From: Gracilaria domingensis
Taxonomy: Eukaryota > Rhodophyta > Florideophyceae > Gracilariales > Gracilariaceae
Reading direction: 5' to 3'
DNA: 64,000 bases
Assembly: GCA_022539475.1 (NCBI GenBank)
Contig: VCMS01000109.1
Location: forward strand, 97,194-161,193
Below the pieces are notes generated by a model, which did not search any database, was not told the DNA's origin, and saw nothing but the letters and a program-made list of their open reading frames with translations. Shown here one piece after another: positions 32,350 through 44,864 of this stretch; within the stretch, counting starts at the first letter, position 1; the number at the start of each line of letters is the position of its first letter. The position numbers and the translations under genes were made by a program.

Positions 32350-35300
32350 AGCAGAAACGGAGAGCTTCTTTCTGTATGACCAAGATGTTATTTTTGTGGA
32401 TATAAGCTGTATGAAGACCGCAGATAATCTCACGATTCACCAGATATTGTCATTTTTACGACAGATTCTCACCCCTGGAGAACCTGGATTTCCTCCATTT
32501 GTTGTTGTAAGCGGTGATCAACCCACCTACAAGATGCTTGTAAAAATGTGGCGCGCTTCTTATCTGGAATCGAAGCACAATCAAGGCAATGATTCGGCCT
32601 TCGAAGACATAGATATGCACAAGTGGTTGGTGCCGTTTCCAGGCTTTTTCCAAGCTGAAGAGCAAAGCCTGTTTCCGGCTTGCAAGGAAGTTATACATGG
32701 GCTTGGTCTGCGAGAACTTGCTACCTGTTGTGGACTTTCTGAGAGGCAGGTTGAGAATATTCTAAGCCATAGTCACTCAAGAAATAATCAATCTCTTCTG
32801 TTTAACATATGCACTGCAATGATAATTCATACATCCGACATTGTTCTAGCTGAAGTTCCTACTCTGGATGATGAAGTACAGCAGCTTCTCGCGTCTCAGG
32901 AAGGGGACGACAAGTTTGAAAGCGCACGCTCGAAACCTGGGTTGTTTCAGGGTCTGAAGGACAGTATTCCATCTAGGGTTCTTCGAATTGGCGTGTCATT
33001 TGGAAGCAAGTGAGAAACTTCTTCGGTTGATATCCGAATGGACATCATATGGTCAATACATTTCTTTTTACTTGCTTGATGCCCACAGTCGGATTTCATG
33101 CGTTGTCCCGTACGGGACACACAGACGTTGTTGAGAGCTTTTGGTTGCGCCTGAACAACATTTTGCGCACTTCGAGGCACTTACAGTACCAGGATTTATA
33201 TATGTTTTACGCTTTCTTCCGGTTCGATTATGCCCCGGATGGTCTTCTCCGACTTATATCTTCGCAACCCTGGGTCAATTGTAGCAAGAGTACCAGCCTT
33301 CACCGCAGGGTTGCTAACACCCTATGACGGGCAAGGATGGACGTATGTTCACATGGATGAGGCTGTGGAGATGTTGATTGTAAGAATGGTGAAAGGCCCA
33401 AGCGTCACCACGCTGCCAGTTCTGGAGACCTCCGGAGCATGGCTACTAGTTGCGTCCAAAGCTCAATTGGTTCTAAGGAGTGTCACCGCGGCTTCTCGTG
33501 CTTATGGACGATCCAGGACTGAGGACACCAGTACTGGAGAGTCCAGTCCCTTGAGCCAGTATGATCGTGAAGAAATTCAATCTGGAACAGTAAGTTCAAT
33601 TGTACAGTTAATGCGCGATAAAGGGTTCCCTTCCGAGACCCATAGATCAGCTGAAAGGCTACAGAATTTTCTGGGGCATTCTGTGGAAGACCTGGACAAA
33701 TTAAAAGCCCAAAGTAAAATCCTAGATATCGACAAGTATGGGAAGAAGAGTGTAGAGCTTCACGCATCCGCATTGTTTCCAGACGTATTTGGAGCCATTT
33801 CGGAAGATGATGTTCGAGAGCACTTTGGGGGAAAGAGATTCAGAGGAGAATGGACAAAGATGCGACAGATACCTACAGTTGGAACAATAATGACATCGCA
33901 GAAAAATGAGGTCAAAGCTGGCGCTCAACCAGTGAAAGATCTTCAGAAAGCTTGTTCGGAACGTCGAAATACTGTCATGAAGCTGATGAACTCCCTTACT
34001 CTAGCCGAGAGAGCTGCTACTGAAAATGAGGACAAAGAAGGAGCAAACCATGCTCGCGTTAGATGGGAGGGACTCCACGCTGCTCGGCATATTCTCTCAC
34101 CTTTTGCGGATGCCTATAGATACCTCGGCCAAGGTGCCAGACATGCCAAGAAAAGCAACATGTTTTTGGCTCTGAATCAGAGCAATGTAGAGGAGCCCTC
34201 GAACAGCACATCATTTTGCGGAATGCTGCGGAGGAGCAGTAGAAAAGCTGTTAGTTCTATCTACGAATGCATTTTCCCACGATACCGCGTACTGATGATA
34301 GATTTAATGAATCAAATCTGGATCAGAGGAACAGATGCGAGAAGTGGGATTTCGTTTTTTGGGTTAACTGTGCAGAAGCTGAAAAAAAATCTACTGCAAT
34401 GGATGAGTGAGGCACGAAGCAAGAAACTTTAAAAGATTCACCCCCATATCGATGATTCTTGTGAGGTCATTTCGCAGAAAGCAGGAGACCAAAAACGAAG
34501 GGACGTATGCCGTACTGCTAGTGAAGAATGCAAGATGACTAGTGAAGATGGTATTAACAAAATCGGTTTCCATGTTCCAATAACTTTACGTTGGAGTACA
34601 ATCCTCTCCTCAAGGCAGAACAGAGATGCAATTTGTTCCTTCCATCTCTTTTGTGGAGGTGCGACCAGCTTGGAACTCGCAATGGAAAATGACCTCGACG
34701 TTACAGTATATCTGCACGGAGGTTTTTGTTTCAATGAGCAGTGCATTGGCATGAGTGTCTCAGAAAACGTGTCGGAATTAGCTCTTCGGTATGAAGCGTG
34801 CGATGTTACGCGAGAGGGCGAAGTGGTCTTGATGAACAGTAACTATCAAATTTGCCTCTCACCCAGAGAGCAAGGTCGAACGCATATTCTCTGGTTCCGG
34901 TAAGGATTTTGAGGAAATTTTGATCCGCGTTCTGCGAAGAAATACGTTGAAGATATCCGAAAGAGATGGAGTGCAGATTACCAACTTCTCACTGATTCAC
35001 GGTGAAGCTGAGACAAGTTTGGTTGCCTTTTTCGTGAAAATTGTAGAACCATATTTGTTATAAATGAGCAGCATTTTCATGGAAATCCATCAAACGGCAG
35101 GGAGGCTTTCAGAACAGATATCAAACAATCGAGTTAGTGATTATGTTGTTCTTTCAGAAGATAAAGATGTCTCAATCATACTAGCTTTATCAAAATCTCG
35201 GTCTGACACAAAGATTATCCACGTTCTTGATGACAGAGTCATCGACATAAAAGTTGTCCGCGAGAATTTATCTTCGTTGGGAATCTCTCCAGCCAGCTTA

Positions 35301-36110
35301 GCTTGTATTTATATCATGGAGAGATGTAATTTTACCCCAGGCACCTTTGGAGTCTCTCATGAGCAGTACATGCAGGCTGCTATCAGAAACAAGGATATAC
35401 TTGGTTCAGTGAGGTGGTTTGCTTCGAGATGGTTACACTATTGGCCTGCCTAGAGAAGTGTGAAAAGAAGCTCTTTTTCGACGAAGAGCACAAAGAAAAA
35501 GAGAGACAAAAATGGGTATCAGAAGGCGTTGACCCGAATCGGATTAGACAGTTGCTCTTGTTTTCCTTTTACAGTAAGCACCCTTTTGGATCAGCCGAAT
35601 GGATACTGGATGTACGAAGATTGGTTGCAGATAAAGCCAAGTCCGTTTCACGGCATCCACCTTTACCCCCATACATTTAACTTCAAGCGAAGCGTACGAA
35701 GCTGATTGTTTTCGAATACTGGGGGAGATCTTATCTTGAAGATTTGTCTGCTGGAAAAGTGAAAGGATGTGACGAGATGCACGGTTACACGGCAGGGGGC
35801 CATATTGTGCTCGAGCGAGACATCGATGTGAAGAAGATAAGTGAATCCATGCGGAATCTGGTTGCCAAATGCGGTTGTAAAGGATCTTTGTTGCTCTCGA
35901 AAGTTCTCCTGTGTCAAGCGAAGTGTGAAGTGTATTGCGTATGGATGTGATTTTCACACCTGTCGCAATAAAGTTACCAGCGTAACTACTGGTAAGGAAG
36001 AAACCACAGCTCCGCCAAATACAGTCTACCACAGTTTCGAAACCGAGTGTGTGGGAGATGAAAAATCTGAACCTCTACTGTTTTTTCTGGAGAGGATTGC
36101 CTGAAACAAT

Positions 36111-38695
36111 TTGATCTCTCAGAACTTGAACTCACAGCAGCTTGTTCTGAGCACGACATTGAAGACATCTCTCCTCAGTTCAGCACGATCTGGTGTGTTT
36201 CTGTTGCGAGGGAAATACAATGTTATTGCAATGGCGTTTCAATTCATCCGAACTATCTGTCTACAGTTGAGATTAAACGTTAAAGTAACCTGCATAACAA
36301 CGCTCTATTGGTAGATTCTGTGGAAAAGCTTTTCTAAACGCAGAGACGTTTACGTACACGTCATGTGGTCGAGAGATGAAATCCAACCAAAGTACATCAA
36401 TCCCACGTCTTTTGGCTGTGGATACTCCTCGAGGTACTCTTTCTTTCTCCAAAAAAAAAGCCCTACATGTTGAGAGACATGAGTTTTTATACCATCCTGT
36501 GTGGTGGAGTAGGGTTCTTGATGCTTGCAGGGGAGACAGTCTAGCGGAACTCTAACTAAAAAGATGCCCTTGGAGATCATGGAAGACGTTTTATCAAGAA
36601 CGCCGTACCTTTTACGGAGTGGAAGAAGAACGAAACGACAAATGGGCGTGCCCCAAGAGCGCCTCTGTCGAACTACTCTATAACTCTATCCAAAAACGTT
36701 GCGTCAAATGGCGGGGTTCCACCTCCTCTCTCAATGAAGTTTTCGTTGTCTTCTCACGTTCCAATTAATCCAAATTTCTTATCTTCATTGCTCATACAAC
36801 AATAATCTACTAACACCGCTTTCAATCACGCAGTCCGCAAAGAGCTCAAATGTTACACCACACGAAAGCAACCACAAGCTGTAAATATCTGGTGCCACAG
36901 CTCGACATTGGCTATCAAATCGATGGGCGTAATTCTCCCTCATTGCAGAACACACTGCTTCCAAAAACGACAGGTCTCTCATTCCCGGTAAGAACTCTTT
37001 TCCCAAATGCGAGGCGATTGTTTCCAACTTGATTACTATAGAACGCGGAAGACCTCTTTTGCTTTCAATGCTGTCTTTTGAATAACGCCATTAAAGCCCA
37101 CGAGCTAACTGTAGCTGTACAATGATTCTGTTGCCAACGTTTCCTGTACGAGACCTGATGTCATAGCTATTGCCGTACGCAAAACAACCGTTACCCTCGC
37201 ATTTTCGGTTTCGCATTCGAACAAGATCTATTTTGCCGTTTCCTAGTACTAAATGATCAAATACTGGTAAAACAGTTATTGTACAGCACCAACAGCTGTT
37301 TTTCGACAGTACTTTTCGCACAAATTGCGATCGCTCCAGCGCATTGTTAGTCCTTGCTCAAAGGTTCCAAGCGTCATTTTGGAGATGTGATAGACAATTT
37401 ACTGCTCAAGAGGAAAAACTGGAATTAGAAAAAGGTTTGTGAGATATGCGCAACAAGTATGGTCTTTGTATTGATGTTAGAGTTGTTTTCAAGGAAATTT
37501 GTTTGCAAGACTTCGATAAGGTATTATCAATGACCGTTTTCGTCAACATGAGCGCCCAACTTATGCCCTACTCTGCGATTGCGGAGTATGTTCAACTTAC
37601 CAAACTTTGATCAAATGCAAGATGACCATGAGAAAGATGGCACCTCAGTGATGTCTGCAGCGCTGAGAAGAGCTGCTCAGGCACAAAAAAATTTTCAATC
37701 TGTCCCGAAATACATGGTTTCTCAATGGGTCATAACTGAGCCCGAACGTCACGGACTGATGTGATATCCGCAAAGAACTGCCGTGATTGGAGAAAGATGC
37801 CTAGCGATTGAGAACCATCTTCAACGTTTGAATGATTATAATATGTTAACGTGACATTCTGTAGTGAATAAATGACACCCCTCGCACATTCGAATGTCAT
37901 TTTATGCCTAATCTATGTCAACGCAATCGGGAGGGCTCTCTGAGGCACTCAGAGGGGTATCTAGTCCGGTAGAAACTTGTTTTATGTCATATGTATGTGG
38001 CATATGACACAACAGGCACATGCTAAGCACATGTTAATTATAAGATGTACACACAACAGTAATACAGACGAGCCATACATACGGCAGGTACCTAGCAAAA
38101 GATCACCAGAGCAGAGCGGCGGCAGAGGCAATCGCGGCCACGCTGGCAACGTTGGTGGGCGAGAGCGGCCGCCGCGGCTCGTAGGACCTTCCGGGCGAAG
38201 TTGGTGGAGGGGGCTGCGGCGAAAAATCTCGAGACCAAATTCCGGCGAATATATGCGCTTTTGGACCAAGCCAGCTGCTTTCCGGACGGGCCAGAATCCG
38301 TTGCCCGCCAGCCGGACATGTTCTGTGCCAATTAAACAAATTCAAAAAATCGCTCCTTGACACGCGGCCATGGCGCCGGTATTACTTGGTATCCATTGCT
38401 TACTGTTGAACATTTTTCGGCCGTCCGCTGTACTGATCTGGCCTACAATCATAGTTCATAGGAGACACTTACCGAAAATATGTGATCGTTGCATTGAAGA
38501 TTAAGATGCGTGCCCACGTTCCATTCTACTTTACAAAGACTTTATGCAAAAAGCTTCCGAAGACAGTTCAGAATGTAACGCTTGAACAGAAAACCAAAAA
38601 CATGTACAAGCGGTCCAAAGAAAGCAGGCTTCATAAGCTAACTATTCGAAAGAGAGCAGCTAAGTGAACAACACGAGCTACTTTAAAGCAACCCT
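36111..38695. other. No supported gene
   Basis: Short frames on both strands (for example 36350-36580 minus and 37579-37764 plus) show no domain or continuity. A small palindrome GTCATATG/CATATGAC lies near 37986-38006. The segment 38100-38340 is GC-rich without a convincing frame. Confidence 0.5.
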
Positions 38696-39765
38696 TCATC
38701 TAGTGTAAGACGTTCCATCTGCGAAACTGTTGCGAGATGCAAGTGAAAGGTGAACTCGTAAGACCTGTGCACGTGATCGGTGATCATCTTTTCCATTTGC
38801 AATAAAAGACCTTGTCAAACTTTCTTCCACTTGTCTCGCTTTACTCTTAGCCGAGTCAAGAGCGATATTCAGTTCAAGACTCTGAGTCTCAAGGTTAGGT
38901 ACCCTCTCAGCCTCAGAGCTCTCATCAGATCGTGCCATGTTGACTCTTCGCTCAGCCGTCTCCTTCTCCACGACAAGACTTCCATGCTCTCTCTGTATGG
39001 CTGTAATCCGAGGGTTTAATTCTGATAGCTGTCTCTACAGAAGTATCTAGATAGTCTCTCCTGCTTGTCATCCACATCGAGCTGAATCTTGTTTACTAAT
39101 CCCTTTCATTCCATGAGCTCTCGGTCCGATGCGGCGAGCTCCTCAGCCAAAGTGTCAACCTCGACCTTACAGTCATCTGTTGAATTCACCGCTAAGTAAG
39201 CACGACGTTCAGCCTCCCTCGTGAACGCTTGTTTCTCAGTGTGCCTGCGCCTCATTTCCATGATTTCCTTAGTGATTTCATCTTCCGTATGCTTCGCGGC
39301 CAGTTTCAAGTCTGCAATCTTTGAATTTGAACGATCCGGAAGCCATTGGGCATCTTTTACGTCCTGCTGACTTGCCTCCACCTTGCTAGTCAGGCTCTTT
39401 ACCTCCCTTTCCTTCGCCGTTAACGAATTCTGCGCTTTTTCAAGTTGGATGGTGAGTTCACGCCTTTCTTTGCTTCACGAACACTTAGAATCAACATATT
39501 CAGATCTGGCTTGTTTAAATTTCTTCTCTAACTGAGAGACGTCGTCGACTTTCGCAGTCTCCAAGCGTTCTTTATCGGCTTCATATGCGCCTTGCTCACG
39601 ATTGAGCTCCTTCCAGAGTTTCTCAAGCTCATGCTTCATGTCTGTTAGAACTCTGGATCGGTGGTTGAGGACTTGAGTCGATGGTTGAGAACGTGAACGA
39701 TGGTGACTGCCGAGGAGAAGTCGGGCAGTCGACCAGGGTTTATATGGAGCATAGGACCTCCGCAA
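38696..39765 (-). pseudogene. Coiled-coil protein remnant
   Basis: Three minus-strand pieces (39475-39765, 39106-39381, 38696-38971) are dominated by Lys/Glu/Leu/Arg heptad-like sequence (LEKLWKELNREQGAYEADKE; KHTEDEITKEIMEMRRRHTE; SLELNIALDSAKSKARQVEE). Stops and frame changes separate them. The composition fits a long coiled coil, but the family is not recognised. It directly follows, on the same strand, the truncated integrase of the neighbouring retroelement. It could be the gene that element landed in or an unrelated remnant. Confidence 0.5.
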
Positions 39766-39799
39766 ATAAGATCGCTAACTCAGATTTCTAGAATATCCC

Positions 39800-42170
39800 T
39801 CAAACTAACCTGTCTATGAGTACTGGCCCTTTCGTCGGAATTAGCATCGGAAAGTCTATGATGACGATAAATATTCTCGAGATATAGCTGAGCTGTTTCG
39901 ACAGCCGTAACATTCTTGGTTGTGGGTATGATTCGTATAAGTTTCGAAAGGCGATCAACTACGTCGTGAATGGTACTGTGTCAAGACTTGGTGCGTCGAC
40001 GTGGGGTAATGAAATCTATTGTGATCTGGGGCCACTTCTTCAATGTAAGTTCTAAGGGCTGGAGATGTCTATGTGGCTCCTTGGTAATTGGCTTCCTCTC
40101 TTGACACCTCTGGCATGTTTTTGTGTAGGTGTATACGTCTTTTCTGAGGTATTCCAAAAATATGGTTTCCAAATTCTTCTTAACGTCTTCTTAAATGCCA
40201 TATATCCTGACGAAGGGAGATCATGATTTTTGAACAAAATCTTAGTTCTGATTTCTCCATTCGGTACACACAGATTATTCTTGAATTGGAGAAGATTTCC
40301 TTTTCGTTAAAAGGGGAGTTCAGGGTTGTTGTAAGCAGCAGAAAATTCTTTGTCATTCGTGTATCCTTCAGTGAATGCGCACATATCCTTCTTAGATATT
40401 TCACCAATAAGAGATATAGAGTTCAACGGGTTGGTTCTAGAGACTGCTCCATATAGTAGAGAGAGGTTACTAGCCAGCGGATCTTCAACGTGCTTAGGAT
40501 ATCTCGAGAGAGCATCTGCAACTATGTTGGATTTTCCTTTGATTGGTTCAAAAGTGAAATCAAACTCAACGATCCTTCGAGCCATCTTAGAGGCGTTGGG
40601 AAAGGTTTGGCTGTGTTTGCAGATACATCAGTGGAAAATTATCTTTACGCACTTTGAAGCTTTGGCCATGTAATTAGATTGTCCATACTTTTAACGTGTC
40701 TACAACTGCAAGACGTTCTCGCTCGTGGGCGGCGTAGCGTTGCTCGGCTGGATTCAAGGTGCTTGAATGAAATGAAACAAGTCGGGCAATACCGTTCTTT
40801 ACTTGTTCCAATACTGGTCCTAGGGCATACTGGGGTGCGTTCGTGGTTACGAAGATAGGCAGTCTTGGGTCAAAATGACGGAGCACAAGTGTACTCGAAA
40901 CTGCTTCTTTCAGATTTGTAAAGGCATTTTCTTGGTCCTCTCCCCACTTGAATGGGTTCTTTTCACACAGAGCGGTTAGTGGTTTTGATTTTTCGCAGCA
41001 TTTTTTAATCGTCGGTAGTAATTAAACCGTCCAAGAAAAGCTTGAATGTCGGTTTTACTCTTCGGTGTTTCCCAATTTGTGATGGCTTTCAATTTTTGTT
41101 TCTCTACTGATATGCCGTTTGGTGTAACAACATGCCCGAGATATTCAACTTTCTTCTTCAGAAATTCGCACTTTTAAAGCTTCCCATACAGCTTATGTGC
41201 GCGAAGTTGGTCGAATACTTTTCTAATGTGTTCCAAGTGCTCCTCTACAGTTTTGCTGTAAATCAGAATGTCGTCAAGTTACACTAGACCGAATTTATCC
41301 AAGTGATCTTTCAGTACATTGTTCATTAAGCTGATGAAACTTGCGGGTGCGTGTCTCAGACCGAAAGGTAAGACGAGAAACTCAAAGTGACCATACCTAG
41401 TTCTGAATTCAATCAATGGTATGGAGGTATCTGAGAGTCTAATTTGGCGATAGCCCCACCTTAAATCGATTTTTGAAAATACTTTTGCGCGAGGGAGTTG
41501 GTCAAAAATATCATCAATCCTTGGAATATGGTAACTTTTTTTGATGGTCAACTTATTGAGGGCTCGGTAATCAATGCAAATTCTTAGGCTTCCATCCTTT
41601 ATGACTGCGAATAGAACAAGTGCATCCCAAGGGCTTGAACTAGGTCGAATAAAACCTTGTTCCAAAAGTTCATTGAGTTGCTTCTTTAGCTCTTTCAACT
41701 CTTTATCTGACATTTGATATACGCCTTTCTTCTGAGGTGTTGCTTCAGGGAATAACTCAATATGAAAATCTTGTTGTCGGTGAGGGGGTAATCCTTTTGG
41801 TACTTTCTCTGGAAATAGCTCCTTGTATTCTTCAAGTAGTTATTTTTAAGTAGTTAGTTGAGTTTATGATCATTCGCTGGTTCATAGTTTTCTTCTTTTG
41901 AAGGCCGAAATGCTACAACAAATAAAGGTAGCTTCCTCCGAACTGACTTCTTGATTGTGTTCACAGAAACTAACTTTTCGTTCTTCTTAATGTTTTCCTT
42001 CATGAAAAGGGTTCTGGAGTTGTGAACAAAATAAATTTCATTGGTTCGGTAGTTGATCTAGGGGTTATATTCATATAGCCAGTCTTTTTCTAAAATGACG
42101 TCATATCCGTATAATGCAGATATCGCGAAGCATCTCTTTTCTCGTAGTTCTTCAATCTGGATATCTACTC
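39800..42170 (-). mobile_element. Fragment of a different Ty3/gypsy family (pol only)
   Basis: In order on the minus strand: end of protease (YGYDVILEKDWLYEYNP), the classic gypsy lead-in ([17 protein letters not shown]), RT (41279-41713: [46 protein letters not shown]), RNase H (40674-40886), the NIVADALSRYP block (40307-40585) and integrase zinc region (39981-40172: CQRCQERKP). The YLDD tyrosine is a TAA stop. Many other stops and frameshifts are present. No LTRs were found, and it is much more like animal/oomycete gypsy pol than elements A-C. Confidence 0.85.
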
Positions 42171-42171
42171 C

Positions 42172-43130
42172 AACCCGCCTTTCCATTTCCCTCGTTCACG
42201 CTCACCTGATATCCCTCATAGTTTATATCGTGAAGGCTCCAGCCATCCACATTCTGCGCAAAGTTGGCAAACGTCTCAATTGCGTTAGCACCGTAGGCTT
42301 GATATTCGCCCTGATCCAAAAGAAGTAGTGGGAATTCGTTCCCCTCCAGAGGTTCACCAAGACCGTCAAGCAAAGCGCCAATACCATGCTCATCTCCAGA
42401 CAATCTCATACGCACCATCTCTATAATAATATTGACAGCCAAATATGCGCCATCATCTAACATATGATTCTCGCGCATCGCACCATGACCGGACCTCTCA
42501 ATGGCCAGTTCAGTCTGCAAACCATTGCGATTGAGTTCGACACCTTTATCAATTACGATTTTATAGCCTCTTCGATACCTGAAATGTTTTCCACCGAGCG
42601 ACTCAGTAAAGCGTTTGAGGCCATTTGACTTGAGGCTGTCTGTGACAATCATAGACGCTGGATACTCTCGAAAAACTATATGAGCCAGAAGTGAACTGAG
42701 CTTGTTGCGATTTATCACAACGCCATTGAAAGCCACACAGCCTGATCTGTCGACAGCAGTATCGAAAATAACGCCGAGATTGTCTTTTTCTCTCTACGTG
42801 GCGTCGACGGTCATCTGCATGTCCTTCTTATGCTCCGCGTTTGGAACAAGATTCTGAAACATTCCATCCTGCCAAAGGAACTGGCCAAAAGTATCGGCTC
42901 TGAGACTGGTAAGAATTTGGGCGAAGAATCCAGCAGCGCCATTTCCAGCATCTACCACAACCACTCCAAGGGTGTATGATAATGAGTGGGATGATTGCAT
43001 CGAGTGCGAATCAAATCTGCCACATGGTGAGCGTAGACTGGGAAAGAGCTCTGATTTACGGCATTGAGAGTGGTATCGATATGGAGAGCTCGTGCGGTGC
43101 TGGCGTGCGTGACGCTGACTAACATGCCCC
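42172..43130 (-). pseudogene. Phosphomannomutase/phosphoglucomutase-like gene, broken
   Basis: Matches the alpha-D-phosphohexomutase superfamily of plants and algae. Visible: VVVVDAGNGAAGFF; the metal loop as FDTAVDRSG (normally D-x-D-x-D, so one metal ligand is now Ala); INRNKL; and the sugar-binding loop SGHGAMRENHMLDDGAYL. A C-terminal piece ends near NEGNGKAGW. An in-frame TAG (42794-42796) and a frameshift near 42975 break it. The N-terminal half, with the catalytic phosphoserine, is missing because a palindromic element starts at 43131. The C-terminal end abuts the retroelement pol fragment at about 42170. Confidence 0.8.
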
Positions 43131-44120
43131 CAGGTAAAACTCGTTAAGGGAAAACTAAAAGGGTGTTCAGTAGACTTGCAGACAAGATGACTGGTGTAGT
43201 AGGGTAATATGACCAACGTCATTGAAAAATAAGTAAGTTTTTGTTTCACTGACATTTCCATGAGTGTGATTTTTTGAAAAAATTAAATCTTCGAAAGTGC
43301 CCTTATATTTTATTGAAAGGCATCAATTTCATTTACAGCCCCATGATGATTCAATGAAAATGGGTTTTGCTAGAGGTGGCGGACGACGTTCTTATCGGCG
43401 CTGCCCTCACGTGTGAAGAACTGGATGCCATTTCGATTTGGAGGTAAATGACTCGCAGTGGGCATACACGCACATTCGTACTGACAACCTTCCAGAGGGG
43501 TGCTCATGAACATGGCCTGCGTCGTGCACATCCCAATGCGAAACAAAGCAGCACGCTCCGAAGAGCTCCGGAGCGTGCGGCGCCGCTCGCTGCAGTGCGC
43601 AGCAAGCTCTTGCCCGTAATGCGCGAATGGCGTCCCAGCTCAACGCGCACGTCCGTATGCCATGCGCGGAGCTTGTACGCGACGGCGGGCACAAAAGTGG
43701 AAACCATCTGGCTGATAGCGGCCTCCGTCGGCGTGACTGGCTGCTTTGGATGCAATTTGGGCGCCACGCCGTGCACGTTTGAGCCGTTTTGCAGGTGCAG
43801 CAGCGCCGATGATTGATACGACGGCGCCGCCGACGCCGGCAACACCGGCATCGCCGCGGCGCGCATAGACACTTCCTAGCAAAAACCATTGTCATTGAAT
43901 TATCATGCGGCGGTAAACGAAATCGATGCCTATTAATAAACTGTAAGGGCACTTTCAAGGAATTTAATTCTTTCAAAAAATCACACTCGTGGAAATGTCA
44001 GTGAGACAAAATCCTGCTTATCTTTCACTGAAGTTGGTCATATTACTTTACTGCATTAGTCAATCTTGTCTGCATGTCTACTGAAAACCCCTTTAGTCTT
44101 CCGTTAACGAGTTTTGCCTG
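43131..44120. mobile_element. Palindromic element with 245-bp inverted arms
   Basis: Left arm 43131-43373 and right arm 43876-44120 are imperfect inverted copies over their full length. Outer tips are CAGGTAAAACTCG and CGAGTTTTGCCTG; inner tips are TTTTGCTAG and CTAGCAAAA. The 502-bp centre is GC-rich and has open frames with alanine/arginine bias but no domain. The structure fits a non-autonomous terminal-inverted-repeat or foldback transposon, possibly carrying host DNA. No target duplication was found at the tips. Confidence 0.75.
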
Positions 44121-44640
44121 AGACTGTGGGAAGCGCGCGCCCGAAGGACGGGAAAGAGCGTCGCGAGGCCGTAGCGCCGCCACCGACACAAACGCGCTAG
44201 CCGCCATCACGGACGCGCGCAGCCCTGCCGCGCAAGGCCGCTGCGCGGCGCGGTGGGGTCGCACCTGCGGCCGATTTCTCCGACGCGCACGCTCCCCATC
44301 GGTGCAAGTTTCGCAGCGCGCGCGCACGAGCGCCGCACGGGTGCCGCATGTGCGCCCGACCAGCAGCGTCAGCGGTGTAGCGCCATTGCAGCGCGCGAGG
44401 GCGCGGAACCGCCAGACACTCTGCGTCAGAGACGCCAGCGCGCAATGGCGCTCGTGCGGCGCGCGGGGCCAATCATTTGGCGCCTGTGCGGCGCGCGTGG
44501 GGCGCGCGCACATGGCGCGTGCGGCGCGTGCGGCTGTCGTTGCGGTGTGGCGTCATGTTTTTGTTGCTTCTTATCGTCGCGACACCCGCACGGAACAACA
44601 TGAATGCGCGCGCCTGCGCGCAGGCCTCCAACATTTTACC
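44121..44640. other. GC-rich stretch, no supported gene
   Basis: Very rich in GCGCGC-like words. A minus frame at 44043-44513 is Ala/Arg-rich and may be compositional. I cannot tie it to the hexomutase upstream half. Confidence 0.4.
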
Positions 44641-44864
44641 TTTTTTTCTTCCTTAAGCAAAAGTGCCACCACCTATGATACCCAACCGCCGCCTCTCCGT
44701 CCCAGCCAGCACTTTTGGCTCTACTTCTACCGCCACCCCTCCCGCAGAAACCCCTTCCCCCTCCAACCTGCCTCCACCCCACCCCATCCCAAAACCATTG
44801 CCTTCTCTCGCCTCTTGTTCTCCGTGTACGCGCCACCCGGCTCCCCGTTCCCTTGCATCTGTTC

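Larger units (their letters stand above)
30700..36110 (+). pseudogene. Large decayed DNA-transposon-type gene
   Basis: Plus-strand coding pieces, mostly in one frame, span about 5.4 kb. Pieces: 30956-31462; 31673-32293 (VQVDSFDMLPFHS); 32396-33013 (VVVSGDQPTYKMLVKMW, then WLVPFPGFFQ); 33049-34432 (GHTDVVESFWLRLNN, YVHMDEAVEMLIV, long helical tail). Next come 34535-35453 (HGEAETS, LSEDKDVSIILAL, CNFTPGTFGVSHE), and near 35865-35950 a Cys-rich end (CGCKG, CQAKC). The HEEADT / DTDV-like pair and the Cys-rich tail recall a widespread transposon-associated eukaryotic family with a nuclease-like domain; I assign it by motif memory only. Stops and frameshifts make it a pseudogene. No terminal repeats were identified. 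Confidence 0.6.

Noticed and set aside
37979-38363. GC-rich overlapping frames on both strands
   Set aside because: No domain, strong compositional bias, no neighbours to support a gene.
43407-43976. Minus-strand frames in the core of the palindromic element
   Set aside because: Composition-driven Ala/Arg/Cys-rich sequence that runs across the arm boundary; no homology recognised.
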